46,724 nt of DNA from a virus. The stretch is taken from IMG/VR virus record IMGVR_UViG_3300020020_000059, positions 1 to 46,724 of that record. The stretch is one strand, 5' to 3'. Positions 40,689-46,724 of this stretch are shown in pieces. Numbering within the stretch: the stretch's first letter is position 1; every line of letters starts with the position of its first letter. Made by a program: the position numbers and the translations under genes. Under the pieces are notes generated by a model, which was given only the letters and a program-made list of their open reading frames with translations, was not told the DNA's origin and searched no databases.

Positions 40689-41014
40689 CAGTAACCGCCG
40701 ACGAGGGATCGAGGCATCGTTCGCGCCGCCACGGGCATCGCGTTCGACACGGGTGCCTTCGGGCGAGTGAGGATTGAGCCGCCGACCGCTTTCTTCTTTT
40801 GCTTCAGGGCGGCACCGTTCGCGAGCGATTGTTTCTTGCCAGGATCCAGCAACGGCGGGGCGGGCGGAGTCAGCGACGTGGCGGCCGGGGCAGGCGCGAG
40901 CGGTGCCTGTTGGGCTTGCGCCTCCGCCGCTTTCTTCACGGCGTTCGTCTGCTTCTTCTGTTGCACGGCGCCATAGACCATCGCGCCGATCGTCAGTGCC
41001 GTCATCCAGCCCAT
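40688..41014 (-). CDS. Small Ala/Pro-rich protein upstream of portal
   Basis: 108 aa. A short hydrophobic start (MTALTIGAMVYGAVQ) is followed by a basic/Gln helix and then a Pro/Ala/Leu-rich low-complexity stretch ending in SLVGGY. Short proteins of this composition sit next to podophage portal genes and may be virion components. Coupled to portal by TGATG. Confidence 0.6.
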   Translation of the reverse strand: MGWMTALTIGAMVYGAVQQKKQTNAVKKAAEAQAQQAPLAPAPAATSLTPPAPPLLDPGKKQSLANGAALKQKKKAVGGSILTRPKAPVSNAMPVAARTMPRSLVGGY

Positions 41015-41018
41015 ATGT

Positions 41019-41534
41019 TTAGAGTCTCTTCACCCAGGCAGTCTCGACTTCGACGTAACCGCGCCGCCCGTAGTATATGCCCAAATCTGAGCCAGCCGGA
41101 CTCAGCATTCGCATGAGGCTGATGCCCTTGGCCTTGGCCCACTCCTCGCCGGCGATGTGCAGGCGCGGGCCGACCGAGCCGCGGTGATCCGGCTCGACCC
41201 ACCAGGCCATTTCTTCGACGTAGACCTCGCCGGTCATCGGGTGCGGGAGCGCGACCAGCGCGATCATCCCGACGAGGTTGTGATCGCTGCCGATGGCCGG
41301 GTGTTCCTCCGTGGCCGCGATGATCGGCGCTCGACCTGGATACGAGAGCTGCGGCACCTTGAGCGTGACGCGCTCACACACCAGCACGACACCGACCTCG
41401 GTGATGACCGCGAGCAGCGCCTCGAGCATCTTCGGCGTTGTTGGCAGGAAGTCACCGTAGCGACTCGAGGCCATGAACTTGCTCCCCATCTCGGCGAGCC
41501 TGGGGAAGTCGTCGACCGTGGCCGCGCGGATCAT
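41019..41534 (-). CDS. GNAT-family acetyltransferase
   Basis: 171 aa. The order is that of GNAT N-acetyltransferases: N-terminal MIRAATVDDFPRLAEMG (beta 1, alpha 1), LVGMIALVAL (beta 4), VEEMAWWVEPDHRGSVGP with an R..G.GP-like acetyl-CoA loop, and GIYYGRRGYVEVETAWVK at the C-terminus. The enzyme transfers acetyl from acetyl-CoA to an amine. Acetyltransferases between terminase and portal recur in related podophages; the substrate is unknown. ATG 41534 overlaps the preceding TGA. Confidence 0.75.
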   Translation of the reverse strand: MIRAATVDDFPRLAEMGSKFMASSRYGDFLPTTPKMLEALLAVITEVGVVLVCERVTLKVPQLSYPGRAPIIAATEEHPAIGSDHNLVGMIALVALPHPMTGEVYVEEMAWWVEPDHRGSVGPRLHIAGEEWAKAKGISLMRMLSPAGSDLGIYYGRRGYVEVETAWVKRL

Positions 41535-41743
41535 GCGCGGGGCGCTTCCGGCACCACGTAGGCGAAGACCTCGCCATACTCCGGGGTCGTGCCGTCGCCG
41601 GGCGAAAACGCCGGCGGGATGATCATAAACACGCGCTCGCCCCAGACGATCACGCTCGGCGGCGGCTGCATGTCCGGAATCTCGAGCGCCTTGACCTCGT
41701 CCCAATCGCGCTCAGCGACGCGCGTGAATAGTGATACCTGCAT
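41531..41743 (-). CDS. Small hypothetical protein, 70 aa
   Basis: Unrecognised, beta-rich (SVIVWGERVFMIIPPAF). Good ribosome site (AGGAGG with ACACG before ATG 41743). It ends in ATGA with the acetyltransferase gene. The 93-bp gap upstream contains only a poorly supported acidic frame from GTG 41850. Confidence 0.55.
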   Translation of the reverse strand: MQVSLFTRVAERDWDEVKALEIPDMQPPPSVIVWGERVFMIIPPAFSPGDGTTPEYGEVFAYVVPEAPRA

Positions 41744-41836
41744 CGTGTCCTCCTGCCAAAGACGTCACATGGCCCTTCGTCATCATCATCGTCTTCGTCG
41801 GCGATCAGGTCGACGTCGACATCCGGCGCTCGATCC

Positions 41837-43351
41837 TCAATAGTCGTCACGGTTATACCCGCTCTCGGCCTTCCCGCCGGCGGCGGCGACGTCGTCCATT
41901 GTCGTCGCGTGCGCCTGCTTCCGGAGCTTTGCGATCATCTCTCGAGGCATGTCGGGCAGGCCGAACGTCAGCGCCAGCGCGTCGGCGATATCCGGCGACC
42001 GACCGAGCCGCTTCTTGACCAGCTCCTTCGGCTCGAGCAGGAACGTGCCGTCCTTGAACGTGTAGGTCGGGGTCGTCAGCTCGGCGACCATCTCGGCCCT
42101 CTTCGGCAGCACGCCCGAGCCTTTGATCCACTCGGCCATCTGAAACCAAATCTCGGCGCGGCGGTTGTAATAGCGCGGGTCCAGGGCGTCGGCGTGGAAT
42201 TGCACATTGATCGGGTTCACGCCATTCGAGCGCATCACGTCGACCGCTCCGGCCGCCCAGCCGCCGGTCGCATCGAAGAACTCGAGCTCGCTGCCCCATT
42301 GCGCTTTCGCCATCATCACGCGAGCGGCGATGTCGGTGCTGACCGCCGAGTCTCGCGCGTGCCGCATGACCACCGGCAGGAAGCTGACCAGGCCTTGCCG
42401 CGGGAAGATGACCGTGCGGTCGTCGCCATATCGCGCGACGTCGACACCGAGGCGCTTCTGTGACCACTCGTAAGCCGGCCCTCGAAGGTGCCGAGCCATC
42501 GCGGCCTCGACGTCTTCCAGGCCCAGCAACGAATTGATCGACTGTGGCGGGAATTGCCCGAGGATGTAGCTCTTGACCCACGGGTTCTCTCGGCCATACG
42601 TCGCGATCTGTTCCTTCGCCCACTCGAGCGGTTGAGCGCCGACGCGCGGGGAATGCACCCAGGCCTTCGGATCGTCCGGGTCGCCGGTGATGCGGATGAT
42701 GAACCATTGATGTCGCAGCTCGTTCGCCGCGGCGTGCAGCATTCCCTCGAGGCTGATCGGGTTGCCGCCCTGGAGGATCTTGCCGAACACGCACGTCGAG
42801 AGCGCCTGTTCGCCGGCGCGAAGCACCGTCGTCGGGATCGCGCCGCTTTCATCGACCAGGATGACGACATACTTTGAGTGCAGGCCGCTCAGGGTCTTGC
42901 CCTGCTCGTCGGCGTTCGCTGACTTCGGCCACGCGCGGGCGCTGATGAACCACGTCTCCGGGTGATCGTTGGCGAAGATGCGGCCGTTCGTCCAGGTGAA
43001 CGATGACGACATGAACGGCGAGATCCCGATCCACTTCGCGAACTCCGCCCACAAGTTATCCTTCAGGTTCTCGCGCGAGATTGAGACGGCCGCGCCCTTC
43101 GGATGATTGCCCTCTTCGCCTTGCGTGCCGAGGAACCAGCTCCCACACCAAGCCTCGACCGCCGTCTTACCGGGGCCAGCGCACGCCTGCATACTGATGC
43201 GGCGGTGTTCCGGGCGCGGTGACGCGAACGCGAGGAGCGTTTCCTCCTGCCAAGTGTCGAGCTTGACCTTGAATTGTTCGTCAACGAAGCGCAGGATCCC
43301 GCGCTCCTCGCGATAGCCCTTGATGATGCGACCGATTTCCTCGAGGCTCAA
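41837..43351 (-). CDS. terL: Terminase large subunit
   Basis: A 504-aa packaging motor. Walker A is ACAGPGKT (56-63) and Walker B with the catalytic Glu is VVILVDES (about 162-169). The C-terminal nuclease has GVDVARYGDD (about 300) as first Asp site, FFDATGG (about 350) and SPDIADALAL (about 455). It couples ATP hydrolysis to DNA translocation and cuts the concatemer. Length and order are normal. ATG 43351 overlaps the preceding TGA. It works with the small subunit at 44762-45157 and the portal. Confidence 0.93.
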   Translation of the reverse strand: MSLEEIGRIIKGYREERGILRFVDEQFKVKLDTWQEETLLAFASPRPEHRRISMQACAGPGKTAVEAWCGSWFLGTQGEEGNHPKGAAVSISRENLKDNLWAEFAKWIGISPFMSSSFTWTNGRIFANDHPETWFISARAWPKSANADEQGKTLSGLHSKYVVILVDESGAIPTTVLRAGEQALSTCVFGKILQGGNPISLEGMLHAAANELRHQWFIIRITGDPDDPKAWVHSPRVGAQPLEWAKEQIATYGRENPWVKSYILGQFPPQSINSLLGLEDVEAAMARHLRGPAYEWSQKRLGVDVARYGDDRTVIFPRQGLVSFLPVVMRHARDSAVSTDIAARVMMAKAQWGSELEFFDATGGWAAGAVDVMRSNGVNPINVQFHADALDPRYYNRRAEIWFQMAEWIKGSGVLPKRAEMVAELTTPTYTFKDGTFLLEPKELVKKRLGRSPDIADALALTFGLPDMPREMIAKLRKQAHATTMDDVAAAGGKAESGYNRDDY

Positions 43352-43557
43352 TGCTCCTCGACTTCCTCGAACGCGAACACGCCTGGGCCGGTGATAGTCA
43401 CCGTGATGACCGTGCCGTTACTGAACAAGAGATAGACCTCCGTTGGATCCTCTCCTTTATCGGTGCAGGAGACATCATCGAGTCGGCAACCGATCAATCG
43501 ACGGAACGCCGGGATCTGCCGAACTGTGTCATAGCCCTCGCTGTCGTCGTCGCTCAC
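43348..43557 (-). CDS. Small hypothetical protein, 69 aa
   Basis: Acidic N-terminus, then a beta-rich segment (EVYLLFSNGTVITVTITGPG) and an acidic end. It overlaps both neighbours by four bases, so it is translated just ahead of terL. No family recognised. Confidence 0.55.
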   Translation of the reverse strand: MSDDDSEGYDTVRQIPAFRRLIGCRLDDVSCTDKGEDPTEVYLLFSNGTVITVTITGPGVFAFEEVEEH

Positions 43558-43826
43558 TCTTCGGTCTTCGCCTCTTGCGCCCGCGCGAACTCGTAGCCCT
43601 TCCAGAATGCCGGGATGCGTGACGGCACTTCGATCGAGCTGTGCGCCTTGTCCTGGTTGAAGTCACGCGACCGCTCGGCGAACCCTTCCTCGAAGGCCGC
43701 CGCGTCGCGGGCGCTCATGCCCTTGACGGTCTTGTGCGTGAGCTTCCAGGTCTGCACCGTGCCGAGCTTGTCGACCTGGAGCATCCGAACGACGTCGCTG
43801 TCCTTGCGCGGTTTCGTCTTCGCCAT
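43554..43826 (-). CDS. Small hypothetical protein, 90 aa
   Basis: Basic N-terminus (AKTKPRKDSD), then a mixed alpha/beta segment with many Lys, Arg, Glu and Phe (FEEGFAERSRDFNQDKAHSS, then IPAFWKGYEFARAQ). ATG 43826 has a strong GGGGGAG site. The position before terL suggests a packaging accessory, by position only. Confidence 0.55.
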   Translation of the reverse strand: MAKTKPRKDSDVVRMLQVDKLGTVQTWKLTHKTVKGMSARDAAAFEEGFAERSRDFNQDKAHSSIEVPSRIPAFWKGYEFARAQEAKTEE

Positions 43827-43884
43827 CACTCCCCCTTGCACCGAGTCATCGTCAGATCGAAATACCCGAACACGCCCGCGACGC

Positions 43885-44334
43885 CTACGATCCGGGTCGT
43901 ATCAAACGAAGTCCCGCCGGCGCAGTTGTCGGCGCCGACAGTCGCGAAAAAGGGGCTCTGTTACTTTCCGGACCTCGCCCGGCCGCGTTGAACGCCTGAA
44001 GGCCAGCCTCGTAGCTCGAGCCGAACGGCACCGCGAACAGTGGCCCCGTGCCGGGGTCGTTCCACTGACACACGCGCCCCGCGTTGGCCGGGTCATCCCA
44101 GATCGCGCGGGTCGGGTTCACCGGCACACCAGGCACCACGACCGGCGGCGCGAGGTTGCAGGTAATCGCGCTCATCAGGAAGTCGAAGGTTTGCGTCGGG
44201 GTCGTCGTCGGCGGTGTCGAGGCCGGATAGATGTTGAGGCGATATCCGTCGACCGCCTGGGCGAATGCGAGCGCGGGCAGGACGAGGAGCGCGAGCGCGA
44301 ACAGAATTGTTTTCATGGTGAGGCATTCTCTCAT
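43885..44334 (-). CDS. Exported fibronectin-III-like protein
   Basis: 149 aa from ATG 44334 (ATGA overlap with the upstream gene); ATG 44316 is an alternative. A signal peptide is clear: a Lys, then ILFALALLVLPALAFAQA with an AFA cleavage site near residue 25. The mature part has AVDGYRLNIYP at the start and YEAGLQAFNAAGRGPESN near the end, the strand pattern of an Fn3-type domain. Two Cys suggest a disulfide. An exported protein between the terminase genes is unexpected; surface exclusion or virion decoration are guesses. Confidence 0.6.
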   Translation of the reverse strand: MRECLTMKTILFALALLVLPALAFAQAVDGYRLNIYPASTPPTTTPTQTFDFLMSAITCNLAPPVVVPGVPVNPTRAIWDDPANAGRVCQWNDPGTGPLFAVPFGSSYEAGLQAFNAAGRGPESNRAPFSRLSAPTTAPAGLRLIRPGS

Positions 44335-44723
44335 TGTTGGCCGCTGAGTCGTAGGTTGGCCGGTGGCAGCGCCGGCGGGAGAATCGATCCGTCATCGAGC
44401 CGAAGCCACAGCGCGGAGGTATGCGGGTCGATGCCGATGTAGGGTTCGGGTGGCGTGCCGAACGGCAGCGCCTTGACCATCTCGGTTGTCGCAAGGTGAT
44501 ACTCGCCGAACGGCAAGCCCTGGACGCGAGCGCGGATGTCGACCTCGCAGTGTTCGCCGACAACGTGCGGGTCGGGCCAGAGCGCCAGCGTCGGGTTGAC
44601 CAGGCGATCCACCATCACGCCGACCACCAGCCCCGGCCGACCGCACTGCGGTGCGCGAACATCCTCCGGCGGCACGTAGCCGCCGCCGCCCGTGAGGATG
44701 AACCAGAGCGCGACGTAATCCAT
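44331..44723 (-). CDS. Hypothetical protein, 130 aa
   Basis: A short hydrophobic start (DYVALWFILTGGGGYVPP) too weak for a definite signal peptide, then a beta-rich body with Pro and Trp (TLALWPDPHVVGEHCEVDIR, then ALWLRLDDGSILPP). It could be a partner of the exported Fn3-like protein to which it is coupled. It starts 38 bases after the small terminase stop. No family recognised. Confidence 0.55.
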   Translation of the reverse strand: MDYVALWFILTGGGGYVPPEDVRAPQCGRPGLVVGVMVDRLVNPTLALWPDPHVVGEHCEVDIRARVQGLPFGEYHLATTEMVKALPFGTPPEPYIGIDPHTSALWLRLDDGSILPPALPPANLRLSGQQ

Positions 44724-44761
44724 TCAAGTCTCCAGCCGGTGGGCGATCCGCATTTCCCGGC

Positions 44762-45157
44762 CTATTTCCTCGATTGCGTGAGCGCCTGCTCGAGCGTGAG
44801 CCTGCCGTCGAGGACGTGCTTGATGCTATGGCGGCCACTGCACTTATTCAGCTCGGCGATGGCCCGGATCGCGATCATCTTGTCGCTCGAGCTCCACGTC
44901 AATTTCGCGATGTCGGTGAGCATCTGGTCGCGCTCGTCGGCGCTGAGGATGGCCTTGCCGGTGCGCCGTTCCTGCCGGGCGTCGATGGCCTTGCGAACCT
45001 TAGCATTCTTTAGCAGCCGGGTTGACTGCACGGCCAGCGTCGCGGCGGTGCCTTTGTAGCCCGCCGCTCGAGCCGCAGCTGTCCCGTTCCCGGCGGCGCT
45101 CCCCAGGTAGGCGTCAACGAATCGCTGAGCGCGGAGGTCGAGGGTCTTGCTCGGCAT
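44762..45157 (-). CDS. terS: Terminase small subunit
   Basis: 131 aa with the Terminase_2-type layout: DLRAQRFVDAYLGS, GTAAARAAGYKG, QSTRLLKNAKVRKAI (HTH that binds pac/cos DNA), then a helical oligomerisation segment with ADERDQMLTDIAKLTWSS. It recognises phage DNA and delivers it to TerL. It lies four genes upstream of terL, farther than usual. Its start is coupled to the preceding gene by one shared base. Confidence 0.85.
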   Translation of the reverse strand: MPSKTLDLRAQRFVDAYLGSAAGNGTAAARAAGYKGTAATLAVQSTRLLKNAKVRKAIDARQERRTGKAILSADERDQMLTDIAKLTWSSSDKMIAIRAIAELNKCSGRHSIKHVLDGRLTLEQALTQSRK

Positions 45158-45510
45158 CAGTATCGCCCGTGGCCTGTCACCGCTTCGCGATCATGGGCGT
45201 CGATTGCGGCCTCCTCGAATCCAGGCACCAGCCGGAGCTTCTCGAGCGGGTAGTCGCGATTACGGATGGCGACGCGGCGCTCGCGGCCATGCACCGCAGT
45301 CAGCTCGCCCTCGATCGGGATCAGCGCCTCGAGGACGTCGAACTCGAGCCGCTCGCCGAATTGCAGATGCAGGGCGTCATCACCGACGCGCACGCAGGAC
45401 GCCGGCCGCAGCACGAACGTGCAGCGATCCCCGACCTTCTGAAGATTCGGGTGATCGAGGTAGCCGATCAGCTTCCCCGGATCACAGCAACAGCGAACCT
45501 CGAGCTTCAT
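45157..45510 (-). CDS. Hypothetical protein, 117 aa
   Basis: N-terminal Cys triplet (EVRCCCDP), then beta strands (GDRCTFVLRPASCVRVGDDA) and a charged C-terminal part. It overlaps terS by one base and the preceding gene by ATGA. Reads like a small beta-barrel domain; function unknown. Confidence 0.55.
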   Translation of the reverse strand: MKLEVRCCCDPGKLIGYLDHPNLQKVGDRCTFVLRPASCVRVGDDALHLQFGERLEFDVLEALIPIEGELTAVHGRERRVAIRNRDYPLEKLRLVPGFEEAAIDAHDREAVTGHGRY

Positions 45511-45743
45511 GCCTTGCCCTGCCCCTTGATCATCTCCGACACCTTGGCCGAGTGCTGCCCGTCCGCGAGGCGCTCCTCGATCAAGGCACCGACGACGTCG
45601 GCCAGCGCGTCGACCGCATCAAAGAGAGTTTCGCGCTGCATCGCCGGCGTGACGTTCTCGGTGAATCCGTCGCGGTTGCTCGCGAGGGTGTCCCTGAGTC
45701 CGCGCACGGTCGCCTGATGCTGTGTTAGCTGCTCGAGTGTCAT
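45507..45743 (-). CDS. Small helical hypothetical protein, 78 aa
   Basis: All-helical (LTQHQATVRGLRDTLASN, then FDAVDALADVVGALIEERLA). Coupled to the following gene by ATGA. No family recognised. Confidence 0.55.
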   Translation of the reverse strand: MTLEQLTQHQATVRGLRDTLASNRDGFTENVTPAMQRETLFDAVDALADVVGALIEERLADGQHSAKVSEMIKGQGKA

Positions 45744-45752
45744 AGCCCCTCC

Positions 45753-45977
45753 TCAGTGTAGCCGCGCGGCGAGCGCCTGATTGACGCCGATGGCTCGGCC
45801 GTTCAGGAACGTGCCGCAGTGTTCATCATCACCGGCGACGAAGTCGTATTCGTGAACGATGCCCGGCAGCGGCGAGCGCATCGCTTCGGCCAGGCTGTGG
45901 CAATGGTCGACCGGCGCGACGTCCTCGTCCTCGTCGACCACCAACCCCCAGACGATCCACTGCTTCGACTTTCTCAT
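45753..45977 (-). CDS. Small hypothetical protein, 74 aa
   Basis: Begins MRKSKQWIVWGLVVDEDEDV and contains two Cys and several His (HCHSLAEAM, DDEHCGTF), with the general look of a small alpha/beta phage protein. ATG 45977 overlaps the TGA of the winged-helix gene. Confidence 0.5.
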   Translation of the reverse strand: MRKSKQWIVWGLVVDEDEDVAPVDHCHSLAEAMRSPLPGIVHEYDFVAGDDEHCGTFLNGRAIGVNQALAARLH

Positions 45978-46492
45978 AGCTGTTTCAGCGACACCCTTCC
46001 GCCGTTCTTGTTGATCAACCCCGCTTTGTTCAGCTTATACACCGCATCCGTCACCGTGCTCGAGCCGATGCGGGCCGCGACCTTGATCTGCACCTGGTTC
46101 AGCTCGCCATGCAGGAGCAGGGCGTCGATGACCTTGCCGACCGCCGGCGGCATCCGCTGCTTCCAGGCCTCCCAGACCGCGACGTTCTTCGCCGGCGCGG
46201 CGGGCGGTGCGTCGCCGGGTTCCGGTCGCCGGTCCTCGGTGACACCGGCCGCGTCGAGTTCGCCGAACACGGCTTGCAGGGCGCGGTAGAGCGGGCCGAG
46301 CTGGGTGCGCAGCATCGACAGCGCCCGTTGGGCGTCCTCTTGCGCCCGCTTCGTCTCGCGGTTCGCGTCATCGCGTTGCCGGGTCATCGCCCGGAGCTGC
46401 GTCTCGAGTTCCGCGATCCGGAGTTCGTGAGCGGTGCCGCCCAGGACGTCGGCGTCGATGATCTCGCCGGTGCCGATAGCCTTCTGGGTCAT
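45974..46492 (-). CDS. Coiled-coil plus winged-helix DNA-binding protein
   Basis: 172 aa. Residues about 25-75 are a heptad-rich helix (LETQLRAMTRQRDDANRETK). A Pro/Ala linker follows. Residues about 112-172 form a winged HTH (VGKVIDALLLHGELNQVQIK, then SSTVTDAVYKLNKAGLINK, then the wing and SLKQL). Probably a dimeric transcription or packaging-region DNA-binding protein. ATG 46492 overlaps the J-domain stop. Confidence 0.65.
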   Translation of the reverse strand: MTQKAIGTGEIIDADVLGGTAHELRIAELETQLRAMTRQRDDANRETKRAQEDAQRALSMLRTQLGPLYRALQAVFGELDAAGVTEDRRPEPGDAPPAAPAKNVAVWEAWKQRMPPAVGKVIDALLLHGELNQVQIKVAARIGSSTVTDAVYKLNKAGLINKNGGRVSLKQL

Positions 46493-46724
46493 ACACCACC
46501 GCTCGGGCCGGCCGTCGCTTCGATGGCCGCGAAGCCCTTGAACGCCCGCTCGAGCAGGCTCGACGTGCCGCACCGTTCGATCTGCCTGATGGCCTTGATC
46601 GTCAGCACGATGGCCGCCATGTTCAGCCGAACCTCTTTGAACTGGTCGCACGCGATGACGTAGTCGAACCGCGCGTCGGTCTTGCGGTTCACCCAGCGAA
46701 GCGCGTTGTCACGGTGCCGCGTCA
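46489..46724 (-). CDS. J-domain protein, C-terminal part (continues from 13-538)
   Basis: This holds the last part of the 211-aa J-domain protein, including the helical segment after the J domain (VIACDQFKEVRLNMAAIVL) and the authentic C-terminus ending in SGGV. The joined gene is 636 bases, an exact multiple of three, which supports circularity. TGA 46489-46491 overlaps the winged-helix ATG. Confidence 0.8.
   Translation of the reverse strand, partial: TRHRDNALRWVNRKTDARFDYVIACDQFKEVRLNMAAIVLTIKAIRQIERCGTSSLLERAFKGFAAIEATAGPSGGV
46599..46724. repeat. Right copy of 126-bp terminal direct repeat (circular overlap)
   Basis: Identical to 13-138. Immediately left of this copy the sequence continues the J-domain gene to its stop at 46489. 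By contrast, bases 1-12 left of the other copy do not match the sequence expected there. The right end is therefore the authentic junction sequence. Confidence 0.9.

Noticed and set aside
36335-41014. Diversity-generating retroelement as in BPP-1
   Set aside because: Head genes resemble BPP-1, but no reverse transcriptase, template repeat or variable repeat pair was found anywhere in the window.
41650-41850. Acidic 66-codon frame from GTG 41850 overlapping the end of terL
   Set aside because: Third-position G/C is mediocre, no ribosome site is clear and its second half is a shadow of the 70-aa gene; left out as a gene though the 93-bp gap is otherwise empty.
1-46724. tRNA genes, CRISPR arrays, insertion sequences, integrase and attachment sites
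   Set aside because: No cloverleaf, regularly spaced repeat, transposase or integrase motif was seen; one T-loop-like GTTCGAC at about 3690 (minus strand) lacks a pairing stem.

Overview
The window is an essentially complete genome of a GC-rich, short-tailed (podovirus-type) tailed bacteriophage, probably assembled as a circle. The head genes (Bbp16-like cement protein, major capsid protein, scaffold, Bbp19-like protein, portal) resemble the module of Bordetella phage BPP-1. The tail and ejection genes are T7-like in layout: gp11-type, gp12-type, gp14-type and gp15/16-type proteins. The host cannot be read directly; composition and gene families suggest a high-GC proteobacterium. No integrase, repressor, DNA polymerase, RNA polymerase, reverse transcriptase or tRNA gene was seen, so the phage must rely on host transcription and replication.

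Every supported gene is on the minus strand, so the map reads from high to low coordinates. Most neighbours overlap by 1-4 bases (ATGA, GTGA, TAATG or TGATG junctions), which implies long polycistronic, translationally coupled transcripts. The last 126 bases repeat bases 13-138, and the J-domain gene continues in frame across the two ends (46489-46724 joined to 13-538). The unique circle is therefore 46,586 bp. Bases 1-12 are a fold-back artefact.

Transcription order, going round: (a) J-domain protein, a winged-helix protein and small genes (46.7-45.2 kb); (b) packaging, with small terminase (45.2-44.8 kb), two small genes, the first of which in coordinate order is an exported Fn3-like protein, and large terminase (43.4-41.8 kb); (c) head: acetyltransferase, small protein, portal, Bbp19-like, scaffold, major capsid, cement protein and small virion proteins (41.5-34.8 kb), ending at a strong terminator; (d) tail: a 1358-residue protein fusing an adhesin-like half to two tandem gp11-like domains, then the gp12-like nozzle (34.7-28.4 kb); (e) ejection proteins: gp14-like, a 635-aa protein and a giant 3319-aa polyvalent protein with GGDEF, two ADP-ribosyltransferase-like and zincin domains (28.4-16.0 kb); (f) lysis: two-TM holin candidate, spanin-like protein, transglycosylase-like endolysin, second small membrane protein (16.0-13.1 kb); (g) early/replication genes (13.1-0.5 kb): KTSC protein, Rad52-type annealase, PD-(D/E)XK exonuclease, HNH-like protein, cytosine methyltransferase, coiled-coil proteins, DEAD/DEAH helicase, replication-organiser-like protein, resolvase-like nuclease, adenine methyltransferase.

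Three intergenic sites in the early region carry a TTGACAG -35 box with a plausible -10, the best at 7892-7920. The most unusual features are a 528-codon second reading frame inside the cytosine methyltransferase gene, whose third-position GC in the middle far exceeds that of the methyltransferase frame; the giant polyvalent protein; the adhesin/gp11-gp11 fusion; and a 423-bp structured non-coding gap at 3.4-3.8 kb.
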